Source: Hyalella azteca
Taxonomy: Eukaryota; Arthropoda; Malacostraca; Amphipoda; Hyalellidae
Length of the DNA stretch: 64,000 bases
Assembly (NCBI RefSeq): GCF_000764305.2
Contig: NW_025937277.1
Location: 68,052 to 132,051, forward strand
Direction of reading: 5' to 3'
The notes under the pieces: generated by a model
Databases searched by the model: none
What the model was told of the DNA's origin: nothing
The model's input: the letters and a program-made list of their open reading frames with translations, nothing else
Shown here: one piece after another, positions 34,021 through 45,200 of the stretch
Position numbering within the stretch: position 1 is the first letter of the stretch
Layout: each line of letters starts with the position of its first letter
Made by a program: the position numbers and the translations under genes

Positions 34021-35145
34021 TATTTACTCACATTGCACTCTCAAATTATCAAAATAAACGCAAAAATTAAATCAATGCGTAATTACAGAGTTTACTCAAT
34101 TTACTGGCTGCCTAATTCGAATTATTTCAATTTCAACCCATTTCGATTAAGCTAATAAAAAATTCAGCATAATTCATCCCAATTTACGACTAAATGAAAA
34201 ATATCTTTTAATACGAAATTTTATAATAATTATCCCAGTTCATCCGACATCCCAGTTGATACGACGCTCACCCCAGTTGTTCAATCCCTCCAGTTTATCA
34301 CCCATATCATTCACCCCAGTTTATCACCCATATCACTCACCCCAGTTAATCACTCGCCCCAGTTGATCTCGCACTAATAACATGTTTTTTACAATTCATC
34401 ACAGATTTATAACAGAATTCATCGTGTGATTCTTAAATTTAAGTCAGTCATCCCACTTCAACAATATGACAGTAGCGATGTCATTTCAACAAATCAACAC
34501 TTATTGTTTTATAGTTCAACAATGTTACATTTATCAATTTTGATTCAACAATTTAACATGTACACATCTCAATTCAACAGTTACTCAAACAGTTTCAACA
34601 AACACAAAATCAAGTTTAATTAAAACAAACGATAATCACGTATCACATCATTCATTATTAATGCAACACAGACCAGTTTATTATTAATTCATCCAATTTG
34701 ATAAAAACTCAGGTTTATCAGTAATTCAACCAATTTAATGAGAACTCCAGCCAGTTAATCATAAAATTAAATTCGATGCAGAGATAACGCAAGCCAATTT
34801 ATCAGTAATTCAAACACAGTTTAATGAAAGCTGAAGACATTTTAGGAATAATCTTTAACATATCAATTAGAAGTTAAGCCAGTTGATTATTTATTTATCC
34901 ACAGTCTAATGGAAACTCCATCCAGTTTATCCCAGTTAGCGCGGGATGAACTGGTCACAGTTTGAGCCGCTGAAAACAAAGTCCCGAGGACAACACACAC
35001 AAAGAACGCCATTAAAGTCAGCTAAGTGGAGCTAATAACATAAGTTATTATCATTAATAAAAGTTATCTTCATTGGGTTCAAGTTGAACAGGGTTAAAGT
35101 TCGTAGGGTTCAAATATAAGGGGAAACTTTTCGATGCCGTCACAG

Positions 35146-35235
35146 GAACAAGGGAAGAGAAGCGGCGGCGGAGCGACGACAACCTCCCCCCACGACTGCC
35201 AGGACGGCACTGCGTCTCGCTGCGTCGGTCGAGAC
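35146..35235 (+). CDS. Possible isolated exon (weak)
   Basis: A 90-base GC-rich segment between GCCGTCACAG and GTGAGG is open in one frame with phase 0 at both ends, beginning EQGKRSGGGATTTSP. Its donor is followed by about 18 copies of GACGAGACGTGAGG, each repeating the donor. No homology is recognised and no partner exons were found, so it could equally be a GC-rich edge of the array. Confidence 0.22.
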
Positions 35236-35478
35236 GTGAGGGACGAGACGTGAGGGACGAGACGTGAGGGACGAGACGTGAGGGACGAGACGTGAGGAGG
35301 ACGAGACGTGATGGACGAGACGTGATGGACGAGACGTGAGGGACGAGACGTGAGGGACGAGGCGTGAGGGACGAGACGGAGAAACGAGACGTGATGGACG
35401 AGACGTGAGGGACGAGACGTGAGAAACGAGACGTGATGGACGAGACGTGAGAAACGAGACGTGATGGACGAGACGAAG
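35229..35478. repeat. Tandem array, ~14-bp unit, ~18 copies
   Basis: The unit is GACGAGACGTGAGG with GACGTGATG variants. On the plus strand every unit presents GAC/GTGAGG, a plausible 5' splice site. Confidence 0.88.
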
Positions 35479-35969
35479 CATTATTCAATAATAACAAAAC
35501 TCTACGGACATTTTTCCACGTGTTTCATTAATACCAAATTTGCACTCAACGCAATTGATGTGTCATATACCCCAAATACCGACACACTTTCTGTAATAAG
35601 CTCCGTTTTGCCAGTGCAAGCAAGTGGGTTAGAATAATCTACACAAGAACAAAAACAGCTTCGCTAATCGGACAACGACCTTCTCATTTCTCCGAGCGTA
35701 AACACCAGATGTAAAAGTCCGCAGGAATAAGCGATGAGGGAAGTGAATACATTGTTTGTCTGTGTTTGTGTGATTGTTTACTTATGTTTTTTATCTGTAT
35801 TTGTGTGTTGTTGGCTTGCTTGTGTTTGTTTAGCGTGCAGTTATGTGTTTTTATATTCATGTGTGTTTGCGTTTCCTGGATCTGAATATGTACAGGAACA
35901 ACGCAATGTATGGATCGCTGATGAATGATTTCTTCTTTATTTGATGGTAATTAGGTTATATGATTATAG

Positions 35970-36440
35970 CTGGACGGTTGGATGGAGGGACGGTTGGATG
36001 GAGGGACTGTTGGATGGAGGGACGGTTGGATGGAGGGACGGTTGGATGGAGGACGGTTGGATGGAGGACGGTTGGATGGAGGGACGGTTGGATGGAGGAC
36101 GGTTGGATGGAGGGACTGTTGGATGGAGGGACTGTTGGATGGAGGGACTGTTGGATGGAGGACGGTTGGATGGAGGACGGTTGGATGGAGGGACGGTTGG
36201 ATGGAGGGACTGTTGGATGGAGGGACTGTTGGATGGAGGGACTGTTGGATGGAGGGACTGTTGGATGGAGGGACTGTTGGATGGAGGGACTGTTGGATGG
36301 AGGGACGGTTGGATGGAGGGACGGTTGGATGGAGGGACGGTTGGATGGAGGGACGGTTGGATGGAGGGACGGTTGGATGGAGGGACGGTTGGATGGAGGG
36401 ACGGTTGGATGGAGGGACGGTTGGATGGAGGGACTGTTCT
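35970..36440. repeat. Tandem array, 15/16-bp unit, ~30 copies
   Basis: The unit is GGACGGTTGGATGGAG, with GACTGTTGGATGGAG variants. It runs directly into the next array. Open frames (GRLDGGTVGWRDCWME) are shadows. Confidence 0.93.
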
Positions 36441-36441
36441 C

Positions 36442-37976
36442 CATCAATGCCCCCTCCATTCCCCACCAATGGCCCCTCCATTCCCCACCAATGCCCCCTC
36501 CATTCCCCATCAATATCCCCTCCATTCCCCACCAATGTCCCCTTCATTCCCCACAAATGCCCCCTCCATTCCCCACTAATGCTCTCTCCATTCCCCACAA
36601 ATGCCCCCTCCATTCCCTACAAATGCCCCCTCCATTCCCCACCAATGTCCCCTTCATTCCCCACCAATGCCCCCTCCATTCCCCATCAATATCCCCTCCA
36701 TTCCCCACCAATGTCCCCTTCATTCCCCACAAATGCCCCCTCCATTCCCCACTAATGCTCTCTCCATTCCCCACAAATGCCCCCTCCATTCCCTACAAAT
36801 GCCCCCTCCATTCCCCACCAATGTCCCCTTCATTCCCCACCAATGCCCCCTCCATTCCCCATCAATATCCCCTCCATTCCCCACCAATGTCCCCTTCATT
36901 CCCCACAAATGCCCCCTCCATTCCCCACTAATGCTCTCTCCATTCCCCACAAATGCCCCCTCCATTCCCTACAAATGCCCCCTCCATTCCCCACCAATGT
37001 CCCCTTCATTCCCCACCAATGCCCCCTCCATTCCCCACCAATATCCCCTCCATTCCCCACTAATGCTCTCTCCATTCCCCACAAATGCCCCCTCCATTCC
37101 CTACAAATGCCCCCTCCATTCCCCACCAATGTCCCCTTCATTCCCCACCAATGCCCCCTCCATTCCCCACCAATATCCCCTCCATTCCCCACTAATGCTC
37201 TCTCCATTCCCCACAAATGCCCCCTCCATTCCCTACAAATGCCCCCTCCATTCCCCACCAATGTCCCCTTCATTCCCCACCAATGCCCCCTCCATTCCCC
37301 ACCAATATCCCCTCCATTCCCCACTAATGTCCCCTCCATTCCCCACCAATGTTCCCTCCATTCCCCATCAATGCCCCCTCCATTCCCCACCTATGTCCCC
37401 TCCATTCCCCATCAATGTCCCCTCCATTCCCCACCAATGTCCCCTCCATTCCCCATCAATGCCCCCTCCATTCCCCACCTATGTCCCCTCCATTCCCCAT
37501 CAATGTCCCCTCCATTCCCCACTTATGTCCCCTCCATTCCCCACCAATGTTCCCTCCATTCCCCATCAATGCCCCCTCCATTCCCCACCTATGTCCCCTC
37601 CATTCCCCATCAATGTCCCCTCCATTCCCCACCAATGTCCCCTCCATTCCCCATCAATGCCCCCTCCATTCCCCACCTATGTTCCCTCCATTCCCCACCA
37701 ATGCTCCCTCCATTCCCCACCAATGCCCCCTCCATTCCTCACCTATGTCCCCTCCATTCCCCACCAATGTCCCCTCCATTCCCCACAAATGTCCCCTCCA
37801 TTCCCCACAAATGCTCCCTCCATTCCCCACAAATGCCCCCTCCATTCCTCACCAATGCACCCTCCATTCCCCACCAATACCCCCTCCATTCCCCACCAAT
37901 GCTCCCTCCATTCCCCACCAATGCACCCTCCATTCCCCACCAATGCCCCCTCCATTCCCCACCAATATCCCTTCCA
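36442..37976. repeat. Tandem array, 21-bp unit, ~73 copies, nested higher-order periods
   Basis: The unit is CCCCTCCATTCCCCACCAAT plus G. The left part repeats as 176-bp blocks (markers near 36572, 36748 and 36924), then as 132-bp blocks (36929, 37061 and 37193). Open frames up to 462 codons read PPPFPTNAPSIPHQ-like repeats because 21 and 132 are multiples of three. No splice or start evidence suggests translation. Confidence 0.93.
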
Positions 37977-38562
37977 TTTAAATCAATAATTCAGAAGATT
38001 CTGGGAACCCAAAATTAGCTAATTAATTTAAAACTTCGTTATCATTTTGATCTATGTAACAAAATAGAAAAGGATGATTAAACAATGGAAAAATAATGAA
38101 CTTGTTAGTTTAATTATAACGGAAGTGAGCATGACTCTGACACAGCGGCAGCAAGCTAATATATTGATAGCTTAATAGCAATATTGTACAGGGCAATGCC
38201 GGAGATGAATATTATACATTGTTATGACGGGAACAAATAATTAAACATCGATAAAAATGATCCTAAAACACTTTCAGTTACACCATAACTGAAAGGAAAA
38301 CCGATGGTGACCATAACACCACAACGCGGGAAACCGATGATATAATAATATTGTATGGAGACAATGACATGAATATGATGAAAAATGTAATTGAATAAAT
38401 GGAAAAAAAATTGAAGGAAATGAAAACATTGATTGATTAGGTAGTTGAGGTGAGCAAACCTCGGCAAATTGTGTAATGATCAAAAAATATATATTTCTAT
38501 ATGCACAAAGAAAAATTATGTGGACGAGACTGCATAAAAAGTACGGATACTAAACGGAATTC

Positions 38563-38745
38563 CAGACATGTGGAAGGAGGAAAAGGCTTACTAGATGATG
38601 AATACTGAATAGTGAAGAGTGTCCTAGATTATGAATTTTAGAGTGCCCTAGCAGACATGTGAAAGGAGGAAAAGGCTTACAAGGTGATATATATTGAATA
38701 GTGAAGAGTGTCCTAGATTAAAAATTCTGGAACGCCCTAGATATT
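38563..38745. repeat. 88-bp duplication downstream of CDC16
   Basis: Two copies of a segment starting ACATGTGGAAGGAGGAAAAG and containing AGTGAAGAGTGTCCTAGATT, 88 bases apart. It lies in the presumed 3' UTR or just beyond it. Confidence 0.75.
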
Positions 38746-38807
38746 AAATGCTAGAGCAAGCTAGATATTAGATCTTAGGATGACCTAGATACGAGATCTT
38801 AGAGCAT

Positions 38808-39211
38808 CTAGTCGCTGTCGTCATCCATGACCATGTCTTCCAGGCTGTGCAGCGACTGTTCGGGGTCGGTCTGGACGGTCAAATTTGAGTCCATCTGAAG
38901 ATTTCCGTCCATTTGCGGCGAACGATTGGCGTCCATCTGGAGTGAACCATCAGCGTCCATCTGCGGCGATCGCTCGGCGTCCCCCAGCAACGATACTTCG
39001 GCGTCGATCGGCATTGACAAATCGGCCCCGACCGGCATCGACATATCAGCGCTGATCGGCATCGCCAGATCAGCAGCGATCGGTGGCGAATTATCGGCGC
39101 CGATCGGCATCGACAAATCAGCACTGATCGGCATCGCCAGATTCACGCCGATCTGCGTTGTGATGTTGCAGGCTTGGTCCACCTCGGTAGTCTCCGTGCC
39201 GCACTCCATAT
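38808..39211 (-). CDS. CDC16: CDC16 exon 8 (C-terminal octapeptide repeats)
   Basis: After TATGCAG, two bases complete Asp, then MECGTETTEVDQACNITTQ. Next comes a 24-base coding minisatellite of about eleven octads such as LAMPISAD, LSMPIGAD, NSPPIAAD, MSMPVGAD, RSPQMDAD and GSLQMDAN, ending LEDMVMDDDSD and TAG. Human CDC16 has no such repeat. Both end and phase fit the previous exon. Confidence 0.8.
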
Positions 39212-42200
39212 CTGCATATGCCGTACGTAATAACAATTAAAATGAAAAGAAACATAATTTCATTTTTATCATATGACGCAGAGTTGGAAATCATCTTGGG
39301 AGTACAGAAAACTTATTGCCTGTTATCCATTATATCTTGTATTTTTACAATCCCAACTTCATTTCAATCAATTCAATGCCTTTAGTTAAATGAAGATGAA
39401 CAGACTGCACAGGATTGAAAATCTTTCAGTTCAAAAACGATTAAATAAATTCTGAGTATTTGCATGGAATTAAAATTGGCATGAACTATAGTGTTTAATT
39501 ATGGCTCGTAACAAGTATAAATTAAATTATTTATCTATATAATTAATTAAATAATAGCATGATAATAATATATAATATAATGATTGTATAAAAATATGTT
39601 ATATAATTTATTTATATAATAATTATTGTATTTTTATGTTGAGGGAAAAGAACATAAACAACACGACGCACCAGCAGGCTGTGGCAGCAGGGGAGGGGAG
39701 GGCGGCGGGAAAGCCTCGTGGGAGAGCAGGTTTGGGGCCAAGTCTTCAGTGAACGATACTTCTGCACAAACATTAAAGTTAATAACATTAACAACATCCT
39801 CTGTGAACGATACTTCTGCAAAAACATTAAAGTTAATAACATTAACAACATCCTCTGTGAACGATACTTCTGCACAAACATTAAAGTTAACAACATTAAC
39901 AACATCCTCTGTGAACGATACTTCTGCACAAACATTAAAGTTAATAACATTAACCATGAAACAGACATACAATAATTAAAACAAACTTTTTAAATGCAAA
40001 TAAAATAACACCGAGAGAATAATGCAACTTGATAACGTATGAAAAATATTTTCATGGAAAGTTTGCAAGATAATTCGTTATATAATAATGATAAAATTAC
40101 TTCAGACAATAAGTCTATTTTTTCAAAATTAAAGGCATACACAAATTAAGATAAATTACAATATTAATTAAAGTCAGACACAAATTAAGATAAATGACAA
40201 TATTAATTGAAGGCAGATACAAATCAATATAAATGATAATATTAATTGAAGGCAGATAAATATTAAGATAAATTATATTATTAATTGAAGGCAGATACCG
40301 ACACAAATTAAGATAAATGATAATATTAATTGAAGGCAGATAAATATTAAGATAAATTATATTATTAATTGAAGGCAGATACCGGTACAAATTAAGATAA
40401 ATGATATTATTAATTAAAGGCATGATAATATTAATTGAAGGCAGATACAAATCAAGATAAATAAGAATATCAGCGCACCAGGGAAGACGGTCTGCGTGGC
40501 GGCCATGCGCTCCATGAGGAGCGTGAGCAGTGTGGTGGCCACCGTCTGGTCCCTCTGGAGGGAGAGGCTCACATGGAGGGCGTCCACCGCAGCCTCATGC
40601 TCCCCCAGCAGCGCGTGACATAGGGCCATCCCTGTGTGACATATGGCCTCGCTGGGGGACAGCATCACCGCCTGTAACGCGTTACACATGGGGTGTTATG
40701 GGTGTAGTGCTGGGGTGTTGTGGGTGTAGTGCTGGGGTGTTGTGGGTGTAGTGCTGGGGTGTTGTGGGTGTAGTGCTGGGGTGTTATGGGTGTAGTGCTG
40801 GGGTGTTGTGGGTGGAGTGCTAGGGTGTTATGGGTGTAGTGCTAGGGTGTTGTGGGTGTACTGTGGGGGACATCGTCAGCGGTGTATCGGGACATTATAT
40901 TTGTCAGGGATTAAACTCAATGAAAAAATAAAAAGAGCCTTAAATGAAAGATGCTAGAGCTATCATTTTAATTCCAGATCAATATGACAGATTTGCTGAA
41001 AAACAATCAATGATACTGCAGCACCAAGTGATACTTGTCAATTATACAGCAGGTCCAAATGATACCTGCGATTGATACTTCCAGACCAAATGATACTGCA
41101 GGGCCAAATGATACCTGCGATTGATACTTCCAGACCAAATGATACTGCAGGGCCAAATGATACCTGCGAATGATACTGGAGAGCTAGCTGGATCTTGCCG
41201 AGCTTGCGCAGGGTGTGGGCCAGGTTATTGTAGAGCGCCGTCCACTTGGCGGGGATGTTGTAGTAGTCGTTAGCTTCTACGTACAAGTTCTGGATCACAT
41301 CCATGGCTTGCATGAAGTATCCTTCTGCTGCCTCGTACCTGTAAATAAAACAAGAACTTATACTTTGCTTCTGCTTACTGATGATCTTCATAGCTGGAGG
41401 TAGGATATTCAATAATAACCTATCTTTACAGACAAAGATAGGATATTCATCAATTACCAATTTTTACAGACAGAGATGTGATATTCACCAATAATCTATT
41501 TTTACGGAAAGAGATGGAATATTCAATAACCAATTTTCACAGCTGAAGATGGGTTATCTAATTTTAAAAAATTCACATTTTCATAAGTTTTCTCATTTGT
41601 TCAATGCTTTCAAGAGTTAAATGATTTTAAAAAGCTGTCTGCATTTCACGTCAAAACATTCATTTTAAATTACAAGGCAGTATTAGTGACATAATTTGAC
41701 TCACTGTTGGTTGTTGAAGTTGACTACTCCAAGCTCATGTAGTACAAAAGGATCATCGGGCGCCATTTCTATTGCTTTCTCAAAAAAATTTTGTGCAAAT
41801 TTATTGTTATTGCTAAGGTTATATTCCATGCCTATATAAAGCAGAGGTAAATGTGATCCCTTCATGAGGTTGGCCGCTTTGAAGTACGCAGCGCTGGCTT
41901 GGTCGTGTTCTTTCTCTGCGGCAAAGGAGTGGGCAAAGGCAATCCAGGCCGGACCAAAGACTTTGTTGATAGAAGCGGCTTTACTTAAGTATCTTCTGGC
42001 AGGTTCATTTTTGCCTATAAGGTAATAATAGCAGCCTACAGCAAACCAAGATAGTGCTAGTTCAGGGTACAAGTCTACTAGTTTGTGTGCCAGTAAAAAG
42101 AGCGTGTTGGGCTGTTGAAGTTCTATTAAACATGCGATGTGGATGGGTAAGCAGTCAGTGTGATAAGGATCTTCCTCTAAAACTCTTTTGGTCAATTGAA

Positions 42201-45200
42201 AACATGGCACAAAATGACACTTGTAGTAAAAGCGTTCAGCCTGTGCAGCCAAAACGTCTAAATTATCTGATAAGCATGATAAATGAGCAGGCAGGTTATC
42301 AATCTGCATGTCACATGAATCAGAGTCAAGGACCACGACGCTGCCTTTGCTAATTTTAGTGTCATAACTGACATGGACCAGGTCTCTTAGAGCCTCTGTT
42401 TTGCAATGAACAGAGATTGGAAGTGAGTCATGAAGTTCTTTTTTCTCTTTAATAGTTAGCATATGGTGGTCTGTGAGGGCTTTTAGAGCATCATAACAAA
42501 GAGGATCTGCCTTAAGAGCAGCTTGGTAGCACTCGGTGGCAAGGTTGGAGTTGTCGATGGACTCGTAGATCTGGGCCCTCAAAACTTGTCTCGAACACTC
42601 CAGTGATATAATGTCATCCAGTTCCGGCACCTGCAGTACAGACAAGTTAATATTAAATACATTAATTCATTAATTTACAATTATTAATTTACAATAAAAA
42701 ATGAATTATTGATAGGAAATTAATTCATAAATAAGACATTAGTCGAAAAGAATCTATGATTCATAAAATTAATGTCTCATGAAGAGAAAATTGTAGGTAC
42801 TTTATTTATATTACATTGCACCAAGACAAAGTCTGTGGCAACAATTCTTTAATCTCATATAAGAATATAGCAACAGCAGGTCTAGTCATAAAATATAATA
42901 TAATTGGTTAATTTCTCCCAAGAACCTTCATAATTTGCTGTCACTTGAAAATAGATAATTTAAATCATTCTTCTGCAATGATTGCACAATTAACAAGATA
43001 CCTACTACTTCAAACTTGATAATTAAAATCGTCCTAAGTACCACCATATATACAAATCGTAACAAGACTTAAAATTTGGTAGTCCAATCCATTTTTATTA
43101 ATATATACAACCAATGATAGGACATGTACTGAGAGACTTCAAACTCGATGATTCAAATCATTTTTATTATCAGTAATGATAGTATGAATATAAATATGAA
43201 CCAAAAGTGATGATCTATTAAGAAGACCTGATTAGTGAAGCCCCCCGCGTTGCTGGAGGTCTTGCCATTGCTTGCGTCCCCAGCACTCGGCCACGCAGAG
43301 CTCTCGAGGAGGTCCAGCGCGCGCTCGTGCTCCCTCATCTTGAAGTGGCAGAGCGCAGCCAGATAACACAGGCTACCGTTCTGCACAATACATGTGTACA
43401 ATGTAGTGCTGTGTACTGTACAATACAGGTGTACAATGTAGTTCTGTACAATACAGGTGTACAATGTAGTGCTGTGTACTGTACAATACAGGTGTACAAT
43501 GTAGTGTTGTGTACTGTACAATACAGGTGTACAATGTAGTGCTGTGTANTCTCAACATTGCTATAAATATAATTTTGTAACAAGTTCAAGACTTTAAGTT
43601 AGGTGTTACTGGCTGACTGCTGTCTCTTATACACATCTAGATGTGTATAAGAGACAGGTACAATGTAGTGCTGCACAATACAGGTGTACAATGTAGTGCT
43701 GTGTACTGTACAATACAGGACAATGCAGTGCTGTGTACTGTACAATACAGGTGTACAACGTAGTGCTGCATTCTGCACAACACAGGTGTACAATGTAGTG
43801 CTGCATTCTGCACAACACAGGCGTACAATGTAGTGCTGTATTCTGCACAACACAGGTGTACAATGTAGTGCTGCATTCTGCACAACACAGGCGTACAATG
43901 TAGTGCTGCATTCTGCACAACACAGGCGTACAATGTATGTGCTGCATTCTGCACAATACAGGCGTACAATGTATGTGCTGCATTCTGCACAACACAGGCG
44001 TACAATGTATGTGCTGCATTCTGCACAATACAGGTGTACAATGCAGTGCTGTGTACTGTACAATACAGGTGTACAACGTAGTGCTGCATTCTGCACAACA
44101 CAGGTGTACAATGTAGTGCTGCATTCTGCACAACACAGGCGTACAATGTAGTGCTGTATTCTGCACAACACAGGTGTACAATTGCTGCATTCTGCACAAC
44201 ACAGGCGTACAATGTAGTGCTGCATGCTGCACAACACAGGCGTACAATGTAGTGCTGTATTCTGCACAACACAGGTGTACAATGTAGTGCTGCATTCTGC
44301 ACAACACAGGCGTACAATGTAGTGCTGCATGCTGCACAATACAGGTGTACAATGTAGTGCTGTGTACTGTACAATACAGGCATACAATGTACTTGTGCTG
44401 CATTTTGTGCATTTTGCAATTTTCCTTTAGATGTTTTCATCCAGCAAAGTCAGGGTGGCTTCAGAAGCAAGTATTATACAGTGGTTACAAGAGGACATAC
44501 AATTCTGAATAGTGTAATATATACGAATCTCACTCAAAAATAATTAAATCAATACTATCAAGACTTTCTAGACTGTTGAGAGTGATGTCACATGCAGTAA
44601 AATTGATTATTTTTTTTTCACAACTACGGTAGGTACCATAAGCAGAATTCTATATATATTTAAAACACCATAGATAAATATAAACCACCATACGGTATAT
44701 ATAAACCAACACATGCATATATAGACCCTCATAGATATATAGACCATCATATAGGTATATAGAACAACAATTGCATGCACCTTGCAATGAAGACAAAGTT
44801 TCCTGCCAGGAGTCCTTGCAAGCCCTACCAAGGTTCCTGAGATTTGGATTGTGTCATCAGACTAAATAATGTGTAATAAAAATAATAAATAATCAGACTA
44901 AAATAATATCAATTTTCAAACAGCATTTGTATTTTAATACAAATAAAGGAATAAAGGAATAGTTCAATAACGAAGCAAAATAAAGTACGTGAGTTCAAAG
45001 TTGAAGTTGTGTCAAGACTTACACTAGTGAGGTTGTGTCAAGACTTACACTAGTGAGGTTGTGTCAAGACTTACACTAGTGAGGTAGTGTCAAGACTTAC
45101 ACTAGTGAGGTTGTATTTGTTGATGAGCAGACAAGCTCTGTGGTACTGACGGGTGTGCAGCAGCGTCTGTGCCAGCCAGTACACATCAGTGGCCGCACCA

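Larger units (their letters stand above)
31493..38807. other. Intergenic or 5' intronic region, mostly repeats
   Basis: Apart from one weak candidate exon at 35146-35235, I see arrays, a foldback element and AT-rich sequence. A 5' part of the CA-related gene could lie here but I could not identify it. Long open frames at 35941-38018 are tandem repeats. Confidence 0.55.
43384..44400. repeat. Exon 3 acceptor array, ~35-bp unit, ~27 copies (interrupted by artefact)
   Basis: The unit is GTACAATGTAGTGCTGCATT then CTGCACAACACAGGC. On the minus strand every copy ends in TGTTGTGCAG/AA, like the true exon 3 acceptor TATTGTGCAG/AA. The array is broken at 43549-43657 by an N, a misplaced copy and an adapter. 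Frames of over 260 codons here are spurious. Confidence 0.9.

Noticed and set aside
35734..35928. 64-codon hydrophobic Cys/Val-rich frame
   Set aside because: Arises from TGTGTTTG low-complexity sequence.
35941..36931. Frames of 212-323 codons with GRLDGGTVGWRD repeats
   Set aside because: Translation of the 16-bp array continuing into the next array.
36601..38018. Frames of 462 and 413 codons rich in Pro, Ser and His
   Set aside because: Pure translation of the 21-bp array in overlapping frames, with no splice partners or unique sequence.
43599..44440. Three minus-strand frames over 260 codons, Cys/Thr-rich, ending or passing through VSYTHLDVYKRQ-type residues
   Set aside because: Minisatellite plus sequencing adapter translation.
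44782..44842. Exon-like piece on the minus strand in CDC16 intron 2, reading LVGLARTPGRKLCLHCK
   Set aside because: Acceptor and donor dinucleotides are present but the phase does not fit exon 2 or exon 3, and exon 2 to exon 3 joins directly in line with the family.
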